Positions 1-7,971 of a DNA stretch of 64,000 bases are shown here, one piece after another. The notes beneath the pieces are model-generated. The model was not told the origin of the DNA. It was given only the letters and a program-made list of their open reading frames with translations, and searched no databases. The translations under genes and the position numbers were made by a program. Source of the stretch: JAKVBH01 sp049800955 (lineage in GTDB: Bacteria > Pseudomonadota > Alphaproteobacteria > Rhodobacterales > Rhodobacteraceae); NCBI RefSeq assembly GCF_049800955.1, contig NZ_JBNAGA010000004.1:33883-97882 (forward strand), written 5' to 3'. Each line of letters begins with the position of its first letter. The first letter of the stretch is position 1.

Positions 1-1486
1 TCGTGTCGTTGAACCAGTCAACGACACTGGCAAGTGTCGGCAGCGATCCATCGTGAAAGTAAGGTGCTGTATAGACCGTTCCAAGAAGCGTGGGCGTATC
101 GAGGGCACCTGAGCGCGCGCCCGAATAACCCGGAGCAACCGATCCGATATCATGCGCCTGCCGGTCCAGGAAGTTGCCGCTTGGCACATGACAGCTGGCA
201 CAGGACCGGTCGCCGAGCCCCTCGAAGTTTTGGTTGAAAAGGATTTCCCCGCGCACCGCCGCATCTGTGGCGGCCTCGGTCAACTGGCCGTCCTTTGTCA
301 GCATGGCATTTGGAAGAAAATCGAATTCCTGCATATAAGCGACCAGCGCATCCAGCATGAAGGGTGTTGGTTCCGCGCCAGCAAATTCGTTGACGATCAC
401 ATTGCGTGTAAAGTCGCGCAGTGATGCAAACCGACCGTCCCGGCCATAGGGTCCGGTAAACCGCAGGCCGCGCAGGCTGGGAATATCGAGCGGATCGTCA
501 CGCCGGTCGTTGAAGATCGGATTGAAGAAGGCGCCGTCGACATCGACGGCACCGGGTTGATGACTGGCACCCGGAATGAAGAGCCGCTGATTGATGTCCG
601 ACCGGTTGTGACACGTCGAACACGCGATTCCAAGATCACGCGCGGGGCCGCCGAATATCTGGGCACTATCGAAGAGCATGTCGCCGTAGGCGATCAGAGG
701 CAGATCGGTTTCATCGATGCCCTGTTCCTCGAAGTTCAGGACAAGCAGCGGCAATGGGTCTTGATCAAAGATATCCGCCCCCGGCGGAAGGCTCGGCGGT
801 AAGTCGATATCGCGCCCACTGAGTATGGCTGTTTCAGGCAATGGGGTAAGCAGTCGCCTCGGGGCGAAGTCTTCGGCCAGGTAATTCTCAGCGAGATAGC
901 TTGAGATGGTCGTCCGTGCAGCGACCATCGCTTCTCGGTCGGCAGGTGTCGCTCCCGCGCCGAGAACTCCGGCGGAGCCGGTGCTGTTGTTCAGTTCCAG
1001 CCATGCACGGCCAATTTGGCGCGCTGCATCGGCATCGGCTGCGCCGATGCCATCCGCAAAGGCGCGGTAGAGTTTGCGCGCGGTCTGTACCGCCTGCTGC
1101 GCGGTGGCTGGGTCGTCCGCGTTGAGCGCGCGGTCCAATTCCTCTTCGATTCTGTGCGCAATTGTTTGTGTCGCAGCTTCGAAAAGGGCTTGACGATCTC
1201 TTCGCGCAATCGCGTCCAGTACGGGTTCCGCACCGATGTCGCTATTCGCGCTCAGCCATGCAAGCGCGCCCGCAGAGAACTCCGAGCCGTGATAGGGATC
1301 GGACCAGGCGGTTTCGACCTGATCCCAAGGGATTGGCTCCAAATTTCCCAGAAAGAGGGTCAGCCGATAGGCCGCTGCATCTGGCAACCACGGCGCTTCC
1401 TTTGCCGGTGTTGCATGGGAAGGCCCAAATGAGACTGTTGCGCCAATCCACGCCGCAACCAGCAAGCCTGAGAGTTTCCGGATCAC
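1..1486 (-). CDS. Di-haem cytochrome c peroxidase-like (MauG/CcpA family) protein, 3' end outside window
   Basis: At least 495 codons are present and the C-terminus lies beyond position 1. The GTG start at 1486 has a GGAG about 8 nt upstream and is followed by a signal peptide (basic residues, hydrophobic core, SHA cleavage). About 270 residues of helical N-terminal sequence precede the first haem motif, CSTCH; a second, CASCH, lies about 150 residues later. Two CxxCH motifs with a downstream PYFHDGS stretch are typical of periplasmic di-haem peroxidases and MauG-like oxidases, which reduce H2O2 or oxidise protein or organic substrates. The long N-terminal extension is not found in classical CcpA. 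The divergent MntR-like gene and the DtxR-like box in the gap suggest metal-dependent control. Confidence 0.85.
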   Translation of the reverse strand, partial: MIRKLSGLLVAAWIGATVSFGPSHATPAKEAPWLPDAAAYRLTLFLGNLEPIPWDQVETAWSDPYHGSEFSAGALAWLSANSDIGAEPVLDAIARRDRQALFEAATQTIAHRIEEELDRALNADDPATAQQAVQTARKLYRAFADGIGAADADAARQIGRAWLELNNSTGSAGVLGAGATPADREAMVAARTTISSYLAENYLAEDFAPRRLLTPLPETAILSGRDIDLPPSLPPGADIFDQDPLPLLVLNFEEQGIDETDLPLIAYGDMLFDSAQIFGGPARDLGIACSTCHNRSDINQRLFIPGASHQPGAVDVDGAFFNPIFNDRRDDPLDIPSLRGLRFTGPYGRDGRFASLRDFTRNVIVNEFAGAEPTPFMLDALVAYMQEFDFLPNAMLTKDGQLTEAATDAAVRGEILFNQNFEGLGDRSCASCHVPSGNFLDRQAHDIGSVAPGYSGARSGALDTPTLLGTVYTAPYFHDGSLPTLASVVDWFNDT

Positions 1487-1506
1487 TTTAGTCTCCAACC
1501 CCAAAA

Positions 1507-1526
1507 GTTAGCCACGTCTAACTTAT
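1507..1526. promoter_or_regulatory. DtxR/MntR-like operator palindrome
   Basis: The arms AAGTTAG and CTAACTT form a perfect 7-bp inverted repeat around a 6-bp centre. GTTAG...CTAAC half-sites are the core of DtxR/IdeR-type metal-regulator boxes. The site lies 21 bp before the peroxidase start and 54 bp before the start of an MntR-like regulator, so it could control both divergent genes. Occupancy is inferred. Confidence 0.6.
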
Positions 1527-1579
1527 CTACCCAAAGCAAACAAGTTGTCAATTGCTCAGTTGGAAGGCAAAGTCCTGAT

Positions 1580-2050
1580 ATGACAAAGCTGCAATCACAT
1601 GACCGTGAAACCATTCAACCCATGGAACGGGCTCCGGAAGCTCAGGCGGAAGGTTTTGCGATCGTGCGCCAAGCGCATGAAAGCGAGATGGCAGAGGATT
1701 ATGTCGAGCTGATCGCAGAGTTGATTGAAACCCGAGGAGAGGCGCGACCTGTCGAAATTGCCGAACGATTAGGTGTGAAACCCCCAACCGTCACAAAGAA
1801 CATTTCGCGATTGAAGTCGGCAGGTTTGGTGCGACGTGAACGCTACCGCGCGATATTCCTCACCGAGCGGGGCCAAGCCTTGGCCGAAGCCTGTCGTAGA
1901 CGGCATCGGATTGTGGTTGCATTTCTTCTAAGCCTTGGAATCGACGCGGAAACCGCAGAACGTGATGCGGAAGGGATCGAACATCATGTGAGCGACGAAA
2001 CACTGGCTGCATTCGAAAAAGCTATTGGCAATACCACCGGAGAAGGCTGA
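1580..2050 (+). CDS. mntR: MntR-like metal-dependent regulator (DtxR family)
   Basis: The 156-residue protein has the size and layout of Gram-negative MntR. A winged HTH lies at about residues 52-90 (AERLGVKPPTVTKNISRLKS), followed by a dimerisation/metal-binding half with RRRHRIVVAFLLSLG and AERDAEGIEHHVSDETL. The EGIEHHVSDE stretch closely follows the metal-ligand region of E. coli MntR. Such proteins bind Mn(II) or Fe(II) and repress metal uptake genes. No mntH lies nearby; the divergent neighbour is a di-haem peroxidase and a DtxR-like palindrome sits between them, so the peroxidase may be its target. It may sense iron rather than manganese. Confidence 0.85.
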   Translation: MTKLQSHDRETIQPMERAPEAQAEGFAIVRQAHESEMAEDYVELIAELIETRGEARPVEIAERLGVKPPTVTKNISRLKSAGLVRRERYRAIFLTERGQALAEACRRRHRIVVAFLLSLGIDAETAERDAEGIEHHVSDETLAAFEKAIGNTTGEG

Positions 2051-2083
2051 GGCTGTTCTTCGTGCACCTTGATCAGGTTTGGC

Positions 2084-2566
2084 TCACGGGTCAGTCCGGG
2101 ACCGGTTCAGAAACTTCGTCGGGATCAGAAGCAATCCGACACCGCCAACCACAAAAAAATCAGCCATGTTGAAAGCCGGCCAGTGCGCGGAGCCAACATA
2201 GAAATCGAGGAAATCTGTCACGGCCCGAAATCTCACGCGGTCAATAACGTTGCCGAGCGCGCCTCCGAGGATCGAACCGTAGGCAATCGCTTCGATGCGG
2301 TTCCGTGTGCGAAGCATCATGATAGCGAGCCAGGCACAGACAGCGAGTGCAAGAACCACGAGGCTCCACCACGGCGCACCTCCGAGAAGTCCAAAGGTCA
2401 CGCCATCGTTGCGGTGGAACGTAAGATTGAACCCGGGGACCACCGACACCCCGGCATTCAAAGCGGTCGCATTTGATACGACAATGGCCTTTGTGACCTG
2501 ATCGACCGCGAAGGAAGTGAGGGCGGCCAGCACCCCTATGGCTGGTTCTCCTTTGAACGAATGCAT
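2084..2566 (-). CDS. lspA: Lipoprotein signal peptidase II
   Basis: This is an inner-membrane aspartyl peptidase that cleaves prolipoproteins after lipid modification. The 160 residues have four hydrophobic segments and both catalytic regions: GNVIDR (first Asp) and FNMADFF (second Asp), with the family's conserved FLDFYVG before the second. The ATG at 2566 is preferred over an upstream TTG because GGGGTGGG lies just ahead and the length is normal. It is the last gene of the minus-strand metal/redox operon, after DUF411. Plasmid or island copies of lspA beside metal genes usually supplement a chromosomal copy. The usual VWNxGxSFG motif reads FHRNDGVTFG here. Confidence 0.93.
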   Translation of the reverse strand: MHSFKGEPAIGVLAALTSFAVDQVTKAIVVSNATALNAGVSVVPGFNLTFHRNDGVTFGLLGGAPWWSLVVLALAVCAWLAIMMLRTRNRIEAIAYGSILGGALGNVIDRVRFRAVTDFLDFYVGSAHWPAFNMADFFVVGGVGLLLIPTKFLNRSRTDP

Positions 2567-2650
2567 TGCGTCACCCACCCCAGACGTCGGCAATGAGCGC
2601 GGAGAATGCGCCGCGTATGTTCGGGCACGTATAACCCATCCTAAAAATGC

Positions 2651-3106
2651 TCAGCCTTCGGGGTAGCTCGAATAGATCTCGGTCGAACCGTCCTCCTGTA
2701 TCAAGAAGACGTCGTAAGCCTCGCGGTCCTCCTCGGGTCCCATGCCGGGCGAACCATAGGGCATTCCTGGCACTGCCAGGCCTACAGCATTGGGACGCTC
2801 CTCTAACAGGCGGCGGATGTCGGCGGCAGGCACATGACCCTCGATCACGTAGCCGTCAACGAGTCCGGTGTGACAAGAGACCATGCGCTGCGGTACTCCG
2901 TTGTCGAGTTTGAAACGAACGAGAAGGCCGCCGAACATGTCCTGGCCCGTTGGCGCGAAGCCGTTCTCTTGGAGATGGTTCATCCAGGACAGACAGCAAC
3001 CGCATCCATTGGTCTTGCGGACGTCGATTGGGGTTGCCTCCGCGAAGGCCTGCGCCGCCGGGAGAAGGGCGAGTGTGATGGCAAGAGCTTGGGTCATGCG
3101 TCTCAT
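2651..3106 (-). CDS. DUF411 periplasmic metal-binding protein
   Basis: The 151-residue protein has a signal peptide ending at AQAFA. KTNGCGCCLSW near residue 33 is the conserved Cys cluster of DUF411, and a conserved MVSCHTGLVDGYVIEGHVP block follows. DUF411 proteins commonly sit beside copper-resistance genes and are thought to bind copper; the exact role is unknown. The start lies 3 nt after the stop of the M23 peptidase, so the genes are one operon. Neighbouring PCuAC and SCO genes support a periplasmic copper-handling role. Confidence 0.88.
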   Translation of the reverse strand: MRRMTQALAITLALLPAAQAFAEATPIDVRKTNGCGCCLSWMNHLQENGFAPTGQDMFGGLLVRFKLDNGVPQRMVSCHTGLVDGYVIEGHVPAADIRRLLEERPNAVGLAVPGMPYGSPGMGPEEDREAYDVFLIQEDGSTEIYSSYPEG

Positions 3107-3109
3107 GGG

Positions 3110-4483
3110 TCAGAGCCTTTCGGTTGTAGTTTCGGCAATCTCGCTGCCGAGGTTTTCATTCAGAAGCGCGCGCGTCTCGGCCAGACGCAAAAGCGCGGCT
3201 GTATCATCCGCTTCGCTCTCAGCCGCTTCGGCAAGTCGGTCGTCAGAGAGCGGGTCAGTAGGGCGTCCATCCACGAGGACTTCGTAGTGCAGGTTCGGAC
3301 CAGTCGCCGTGCCAGTCGCGCCGACGCGACCGATCACATCTCCCGCCGCAACGCGTTGGCCTTGTGCCAGGCCCTCGGGTACAGCGCTGAGATGCGCGTA
3401 GCGTGTCATTGTGTCTGAACCGTGGGCGATTTCGACCACGCGACCATAGCCGCCCCGCCAGCCGATGAAGCTGACCCGTCCTGGTGCTGTCGCTTGAACC
3501 GGCGTTCCGCTTGCCGCCGCGAAATCGACACCTGTGTGCATCCGGACATTGCCGTAGACCGGGTGCGTACGGCGTCCAAATACCGAGCTTAATCGCGCCC
3601 CTTCGACAGGCTGTGCAAAAACGCGGAGAACCGTGCCATCGACGTAGATCGTTGCCTGACCGCTCCCGTTTTCCGGCCAGACGACCTCATAAAGTGCGCC
3701 GCCGATCTCCAGCGATGCAAAGGTCAGTTCCGGCTGGCCAATCCTGTCTTTGCCAACACGGGCCTCGCGCCACAGTAGACGAAGCGTTTCTCCGCCGGTC
3801 ATCTCACGACGGAAGTCAACGGTTCCACCCAGCATCTGTGCCAGATCGACAGCGAAGCGGGCGGGCATTCGAGCGTCTTCGAGCGCGGCGAAAAGCGAGC
3901 TGTCGATCACTGCTTCGCCCGCCAATGTTATGAACTCGGGATCCGGGGTCACGACCTGCGTGGCCAGCTCTTCGCCAAAGATCGCCTCGATCCGCACACC
4001 GTCCTCGACGGAGAGCGCGACGCTGCGCGGGCTGCCGTCCATCGTCGAGACAACGGTGACCGAGTGCCCCGGCCTAAGTCGCCTCAGATCATATTCCGCG
4101 CCGAGGGCCAGAGCGACCTCGGTACGGTCGGTCGCTGAAAGACCTGCTTCTTCAAGAACGGTGTCGAGCGTCTCGCCGGTGGCGATATCGCGTGACCAGT
4201 TGGCGAGCGGAGGTTCTATCGTCGTTAAGAGAGTATCTGCGATCGCGACATTCAGCTGTGGCATGGGCTGGAGTGGTCTTGCGGGCGCCGCACTTGGTTG
4301 TGCGAATTGCGGCAATTCCGTTTCAATAGATGTGGGAAGCCGGAGCTGAGCTGGCGACCACGCGGTGGCAGCGGCCACATCTGGAGGGACCGGATCCTTC
4401 GACCAGATACCCGATATTGCCAAACCCCCGGCCGTTAGTGCCGCGAAAATTCCGAAGCCTGCCGTGATTAGTCTGATCTTCAT
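3110..4483 (-). CDS. M23 family metallopeptidase (periplasmic murein hydrolase-like)
   Basis: The protein has 457 residues with one N-terminal signal or anchor segment. The central part, about residues 100-170 (ATGETLDTVLEEAGLSATDR, then LRPGHSVTVV), looks like an OapA/LysM-like binding region. The peptidase domain, about residues 300-400, carries the zinc ligands in MHTGVDFAA and LHYEV plus YGRVVEIAHG. These enzymes cut peptidoglycan cross-bridges. Its ATG overlaps the stop of the upstream SCO gene (ATGA). Presence in a copper/thiol operon suggests envelope remodelling or maintenance under metal stress, which is inference. Confidence 0.88.
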   Translation of the reverse strand: MKIRLITAGFGIFAALTAGGLAISGIWSKDPVPPDVAAATAWSPAQLRLPTSIETELPQFAQPSAAPARPLQPMPQLNVAIADTLLTTIEPPLANWSRDIATGETLDTVLEEAGLSATDRTEVALALGAEYDLRRLRPGHSVTVVSTMDGSPRSVALSVEDGVRIEAIFGEELATQVVTPDPEFITLAGEAVIDSSLFAALEDARMPARFAVDLAQMLGGTVDFRREMTGGETLRLLWREARVGKDRIGQPELTFASLEIGGALYEVVWPENGSGQATIYVDGTVLRVFAQPVEGARLSSVFGRRTHPVYGNVRMHTGVDFAAASGTPVQATAPGRVSFIGWRGGYGRVVEIAHGSDTMTRYAHLSAVPEGLAQGQRVAAGDVIGRVGATGTATGPNLHYEVLVDGRPTDPLSDDRLAEAAESEADDTAALLRLAETRALLNENLGSEIAETTTERL

Positions 4484-5106
4484 GTTGCCCCCTCAGTTTC
4501 TTCATTGAGCGCTCGCTGGATTTTCGGCACCGCGAATTCCTTCGGCTCGTGATAGTCGATCATGGTGGTGAACCGGCCTTCGGCGTCGAACAGGAAAACG
4601 CTGGCGGTGTGGTTCATGGTGTAATCGCCGCCGTCGGTCGGCACCCGCTCATAGCGTGCGCGGAAGCCCTGTGCCGCGCGCGCAATTTCCTCTTCCGGGC
4701 CAGTCCACCCGCGTATCGATGGATGGAAATAGCCAACATACTCGGCCATCGCCTCGATAGTATCCCGCTCCGGATCGACGGTGATGAACACCACATTCAT
4801 CCCCTCCGCCTCTTCACTGAGGTCATCAAGCCAACCGGAGATGTCCGACAATGTCGTCGGACAAACGTCTGGGCAGTAGGTGAAGCCGAAGAAGATCATC
4901 GTTGGGCTGCCGATTAGGGTTTCGGGTCCCACCTCGTTTCCCTCGTGATCGGAGAGGCGGAATTCCATTTCGGATAGGGCGACCGGTCGAAGTTCCGTCT
5001 GTTCGGGCGCACCGGGGCCATCAACCCGCCACCACCCGACAACAAGTGTCAGGGCAACCGCCGCGATACCTGTGAAGGCATACTTGAGGGCCGTGCGCCG
5101 GATCAT
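4480..5106 (-). CDS. SCO1/SenC family copper chaperone (copy 2)
   Basis: The 208-residue protein has one N-terminal membrane segment and a thioredoxin-like domain. The copper-binding motif CPDVCP sits in FFGFTYCPDVCPTTLSD at about residues 72-88, and the partner His lies in MNHTASVFLFD near the end. SCO proteins deliver copper to, or keep reduced, the CuA site of cytochrome oxidase and sometimes protect against copper or thiol stress. The start overlaps the stop of the PCuAC gene. A second SCO gene opens the same operon at 7280; the two differ in sequence and are not recent duplicates. Confidence 0.93.
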   Translation of the reverse strand: MIRRTALKYAFTGIAAVALTLVVGWWRVDGPGAPEQTELRPVALSEMEFRLSDHEGNEVGPETLIGSPTMIFFGFTYCPDVCPTTLSDISGWLDDLSEEAEGMNVVFITVDPERDTIEAMAEYVGYFHPSIRGWTGPEEEIARAAQGFRARYERVPTDGGDYTMNHTASVFLFDAEGRFTTMIDYHEPKEFAVPKIQRALNEETEGAT

Positions 5107-5570
5107 CAGCCCTCTGGACCGCGCGCGGCAATACCCAGAATCGGAACCTCGACCATGATCTCACCGCCGTCCGAGAAGTCGAGTGTCAAAGAGAAGCTTT
5201 CTCCCTCGGCCATCGGTCGCTGCAAGCGCATCAGCATGGCGTGCAGGCCACCCGGTTCCAACGACACAGATTCACCCGGCGCAATCTCAATTTCGCCTGC
5301 GGGGGCCATAGAGCTGACACCTTCGGCGTTTGTGGATGTCTGGTGAATATCAGGCATCATCGCCAAATCCGTGCGGAGGCCGGTGAGTGTCACAGCCTCC
5401 TCGCCTGTATTGCGGATTGTCATATACGCGGCCCCCGGACGGTTTACGCCGATTGACGCGCGCGCCCAGGCATCTTCGACGACAATGTCCTCGGAACCAG
5501 CGATAGCGGGCATTGCGGCGTTTGATGCGAACATGAGGGCGGCCATCAGGCCATAGACTACTGTCTTCAC
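5106..5570 (-). CDS. PCu(A)C periplasmic copper chaperone
   Basis: The 154 residues start at a GTG preceded by AAGGGA; this start gives a clean signal peptide (MKTVVYGLMAALMFASNA...AIAG), whereas an in-frame TTG 30 nt upstream would add polar residues first. The copper site pattern is visible: MPDIHQTS, then SSMAPAG, then GLHAMLMRL (H-M-H-x-M ligands). PCuAC loads Cu(I) into the cytochrome oxidase CuA or CuB site, usually with an SCO protein, and here it is directly upstream of one. It lies 26 nt downstream of dsbA in the same operon. Confidence 0.92.
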   Translation of the reverse strand: MKTVVYGLMAALMFASNAAMPAIAGSEDIVVEDAWARASIGVNRPGAAYMTIRNTGEEAVTLTGLRTDLAMMPDIHQTSTNAEGVSSMAPAGEIEIAPGESVSLEPGGLHAMLMRLQRPMAEGESFSLTLDFSDGGEIMVEVPILGIAARGPEG

Positions 5571-5596
5571 TTTGATTTTCCCTTTTCTCTCATGCG

Positions 5597-6256
5597 TCAA
5601 CTGTTGGCCGCCGTGACTTCATCTGCCACCAAACGGCGCAACTCCGCCTCCCCAAATGGATCCAGCGGTTTGCCGTTGACGAAGAAGGTTGGTGTTTGGC
5701 GCACACCGACGGTCTCTACATCGGCGCGATCCTGGTTGAGAACGCCGGTTGTCTGTGGCGCAAGAAGTTGCGCCTGCGCTGCTTCTGGATCCAGTCCGGC
5801 AGATGCTGCTATCCCGATCAGCAACTCCGGCCGCATGCCGCCATGAGAAGCCCATTGGGGCTGATCCCGCAGGACAGCCTCCAATACAGGTTCGAAGACG
5901 CCTTGCATGCGCGCGGCCTCAAGAACGCGGATGGCTACTTCCGAGCCCTCACCATGAAACGGCGTGTAGCGGATGACGACGCGCACGGCATCGCCATGCT
6001 CAGCCATGATGTCCTTCACAATAGGATGAAACGCCCGGCAGGCCTCGCAGGCGGGATCGAAAAACTCGACGATGGTTACAGGCGCGTCCTCCGGACCAAG
6101 AACAGGAGAGTAGGGCCGTATCAGAACTTCTGCCAATTCCGGGGCGACGGCTTCTGTCTCAGATACCGGGGCAGGGCGGTTTACATACCAAGTTGCTCCC
6201 CCGAAAGCGGCGGCGCCTAGGGCTGCTACAGAGAGAATGAGGCCACGACGGTTCAT
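5597..6256 (-). CDS. DsbA-family thiol:disulfide oxidoreductase
   Basis: The 219-residue protein has an N-terminal membrane or signal segment and a thioredoxin fold with active site CEAC (FFDPACEACRAFHP). The cis-Pro loop is VRQTPTFFVNG near residue 190. It probably oxidises or isomerises periplasmic cysteines. The start overlaps the stop of dsbB by four bases (ATGA), so the pair is translationally coupled and probably forms one oxidation relay. Its place between SCO/PCuAC genes suggests it maintains cysteine redox state in copper-binding proteins. It resembles the DsbA_4/BdbD-like group rather than E. coli DsbA. Confidence 0.88.
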   Translation of the reverse strand: MNRRGLILSVAALGAAAFGGATWYVNRPAPVSETEAVAPELAEVLIRPYSPVLGPEDAPVTIVEFFDPACEACRAFHPIVKDIMAEHGDAVRVVIRYTPFHGEGSEVAIRVLEAARMQGVFEPVLEAVLRDQPQWASHGGMRPELLIGIAASAGLDPEAAQAQLLAPQTTGVLNQDRADVETVGVRQTPTFFVNGKPLDPFGEAELRRLVADEVTAANS

Positions 6257-6675
6257 GCGTGTTTGTCCTTTAACGAAAGAGCGGACAGCGCCGCGATTGC
6301 GGCAAAAGCAGCAAGCGCCATCAGCGGGATTGGGACGCCCAACACCAATTGGTTGTCGTCCGTGCAGGAGGGGCCTGTTGCGGTGCAGGGTTGAATCCGT
6401 TCCGGGATGACACCGAAATAAAGCCCCAGGTGCCAGAGCGCGACAGCGGCACCGCCAATGGCGAGCGCGATCCCATACCGGCCCACGCGATCATCTCGCC
6501 ACCAGAGGCCAAGTCCTAGCACGATGGCGAGGGGAAACATGAAGGCCCGTTGGAACCAACAGAGCAGGCAGGGTGTCTGCCCCAGGACCTCGCCAATGAA
6601 CAGAACGGCCAGCGAGGCTGCAAGCGCGATCACCCACGCCAGCCCGAGGGCCGTTTCTCCGTATATGCGGATCAT
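6253..6675 (-). CDS. DsbB-like disulfide bond formation membrane protein
   Basis: The 140-residue four-TM protein starts at the ATG at 6675, 5 bp after the stop of the first SCO gene; a longer upstream start would overlap that gene and add an Arg-rich stretch. The CLLC motif in QTPCLLCWFQR is the quinone-linked Cys pair, and the second periplasmic pair lies in IQPCTATGPSCTDD. DsbB reoxidises DsbA with quinone; the partner dsbA follows immediately. It is shorter than E. coli DsbB, as is usual in this alphaproteobacterial/BdbC-like type. Confidence 0.9.
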   Translation of the reverse strand: MIRIYGETALGLAWVIALAASLAVLFIGEVLGQTPCLLCWFQRAFMFPLAIVLGLGLWWRDDRVGRYGIALAIGGAAVALWHLGLYFGVIPERIQPCTATGPSCTDDNQLVLGVPIPLMALAAFAAIAALSALSLKDKHA

Positions 6676-6680
6676 TTCGG

Positions 6681-7280
6681 TCAGAGCCTCTCTCTTAGGT
6701 CGGCGAGGATCTCTTCGGCGGGTGTGCCGTAAGCCCACGAATCCGCGAAGCCCGCGTCGGGATCGAACAGGAACAAATGCGATGTATGGCCCATTGTGTA
6801 GCCATCTGGCGCGGAGGCTTCTTCAATCCGCTCATAGAAGATCGGAAAGGTCTCAGACGTCTCTGCGATCTGCTCCGGCGTTCCGGTCAGCCCGATGATA
6901 CCTGCATCAAACAAGGGCACGAACTCGGCCAGCGCAGCGGGAGTGTCGCGTTCAGGATCAATCGTAATGAAGATCGCTTGTACTTTTTCTGCATCCGTTC
7001 CCAGGTCTTCCATGACGGCTGCAACTTCGGCGAGCGTTGTTGGGCACACATCCGGACAGTTCGCGAAGCCGAAAAAGACGAGCATCCACCGCCCGGAGAA
7101 GTCGCGCTCGGTCTGGATCATTCCCTGGTGATCTGTCAGTTCGAACGCCGCGCGAAAGGCTGGGTCAGACATGTCTGCGTCGGTATCGGTCCGATGTCCG
7201 GCAAACTGAAAAACCGCAAACACAAGAAGCGCTGTGCCTGCCAGAACCCATAAAACCTTTTGTATGCCTGAAAGACGCAA
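6681..7280 (-). CDS. SCO1/SenC family copper chaperone (copy 1, first gene of operon)
   Basis: The 199 residues have one TM anchor (VLWVLAGTALLVFAVFQF) and a thioredoxin-like domain with CPDVCP in FFGFANCPDVCPTTLAE. The His ligand lies in MGHTSHLFLFD. A TTG at 7280 is the likely start, with AGGCAGGA upstream and no better ATG. It opens the eight-gene operon and lies just downstream of a promoter with the same MerR-type motif as the CDF operon. That motif is the main reason to think the operon is metal-induced. Confidence 0.9.
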   Translation of the reverse strand: MRLSGIQKVLWVLAGTALLVFAVFQFAGHRTDTDADMSDPAFRAAFELTDHQGMIQTERDFSGRWMLVFFGFANCPDVCPTTLAEVAAVMEDLGTDAEKVQAIFITIDPERDTPAALAEFVPLFDAGIIGLTGTPEQIAETSETFPIFYERIEEASAPDGYTMGHTSHLFLFDPDAGFADSWAYGTPAEEILADLRERL

Positions 7281-7315
7281 TTCGTCCTGCCTGTTTGATT
7301 CTTAATTTTCAAGCT

Positions 7316-7346
7316 GGGTTACACCCTCTAGCAACTGTAGGTTCAA
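7316..7346 (-). promoter_or_regulatory. MerR-type operator-promoter of the SCO/Dsb operon
   Basis: On the minus strand -35 TTGAAC (7341-7346) and a weak -10 TAACCC (7316-7321) are separated by 19 bp, the long spacer typical of MerR-family promoters. The spacer holds CTACAGTTGCTAGAG, an imperfect inverted repeat. The first 13 bases (TTGAACCTACAGT) are identical to the promoter at 7912-7942. Confidence 0.65.
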
Positions 7347-7451
7347 GAGGTTTTGTAAAGCGCGCGCCGGAGATCGCCAAAACGTGAGTTCCGCGGTTGC
7401 GCTACAGGCGAGACAAATCTACATTCACTGGAGGATTAACGGGGTTTCATC

Positions 7452-7880
7452 ATGCTCACGATTGGTACGCTCGCGAAGAAGACCGGCACCAAGGTTCAGA
7501 CAATCCGGTACTATGAGCAGATAGGCCTGATGCCGGAGCCCGGCCGAACCGAAGGCGGGCAAAGACGCTATGGTGACGCTGAGCTCGATCGTCTCGCATT
7601 CATCCGGCATAGCAGACAATTGGGGTTTCCACTCGACGCGATCCGCGAGTTACTTGATTTGTCGGACGCACCGGATCGGCCCTGTCATGAAGCTGATGAA
7701 ATCGCGCGCCGACAATTGAAGCTCGTTGAGCAGAGGATGGAACGGTTGAAAGCGTTGCGCGCGGAACTGAAGCGCATGGTCAAGGAATGCAGCGGCGGTA
7801 ACGCCGCGCAATGCCGTGTTCTTGAGGTGCTTAGAGACCATTCAGAGTGTCTGACCGAGCACGATCAGATTGGCGCCTGA
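7452..7880 (+). CDS. MerR-family heavy-metal-responsive regulator (ZntR/CadR-like)
   Basis: The 142-residue protein has an N-terminal winged HTH (MLTIGTLAKKTGTKVQTIRYYEQIGLMP), a long dimerisation helix (residues 80-118) and Cys residues at PCHEADE, KECSGG and AQCRVLE, with another near the C-terminus. This layout suits metal sensors that activate promoters with 19-20 bp spacers. Two such promoters with a shared motif flank it, one facing each way, so it probably controls both the SCO/Dsb operon and the CDF operon. Whether it senses Zn, Cd, Pb or Cu cannot be read from the sequence; the CDF neighbour favours Zn/Cd and the SCO/PCuAC operon favours Cu. Confidence 0.85.
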   Translation: MLTIGTLAKKTGTKVQTIRYYEQIGLMPEPGRTEGGQRRYGDAELDRLAFIRHSRQLGFPLDAIRELLDLSDAPDRPCHEADEIARRQLKLVEQRMERLKALRAELKRMVKECSGGNAAQCRVLEVLRDHSECLTEHDQIGA

Positions 7881-7911
7881 AAAGGCACGGCAAACTTTTC
7901 GATATTCTTAC

Positions 7912-7942
7912 TTGAACCTACAGTGACTGTAGCAATTATTTA
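7912..7942 (+). promoter_or_regulatory. MerR-type operator-promoter of the transglutaminase/CDF operon
   Basis: -35 TTGAAC (7912-7917), a 19-bp spacer and -10 TATTTA (7937-7942). The spacer contains the perfect palindrome CTACAGTGACTGTAG (7918-7932). The first coding gene starts at 7972, so the leader is about 25 nt. Confidence 0.75.
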
Positions 7943-7971
7943 TATCCTCGAAAGATTCGAGGAGACCCATT

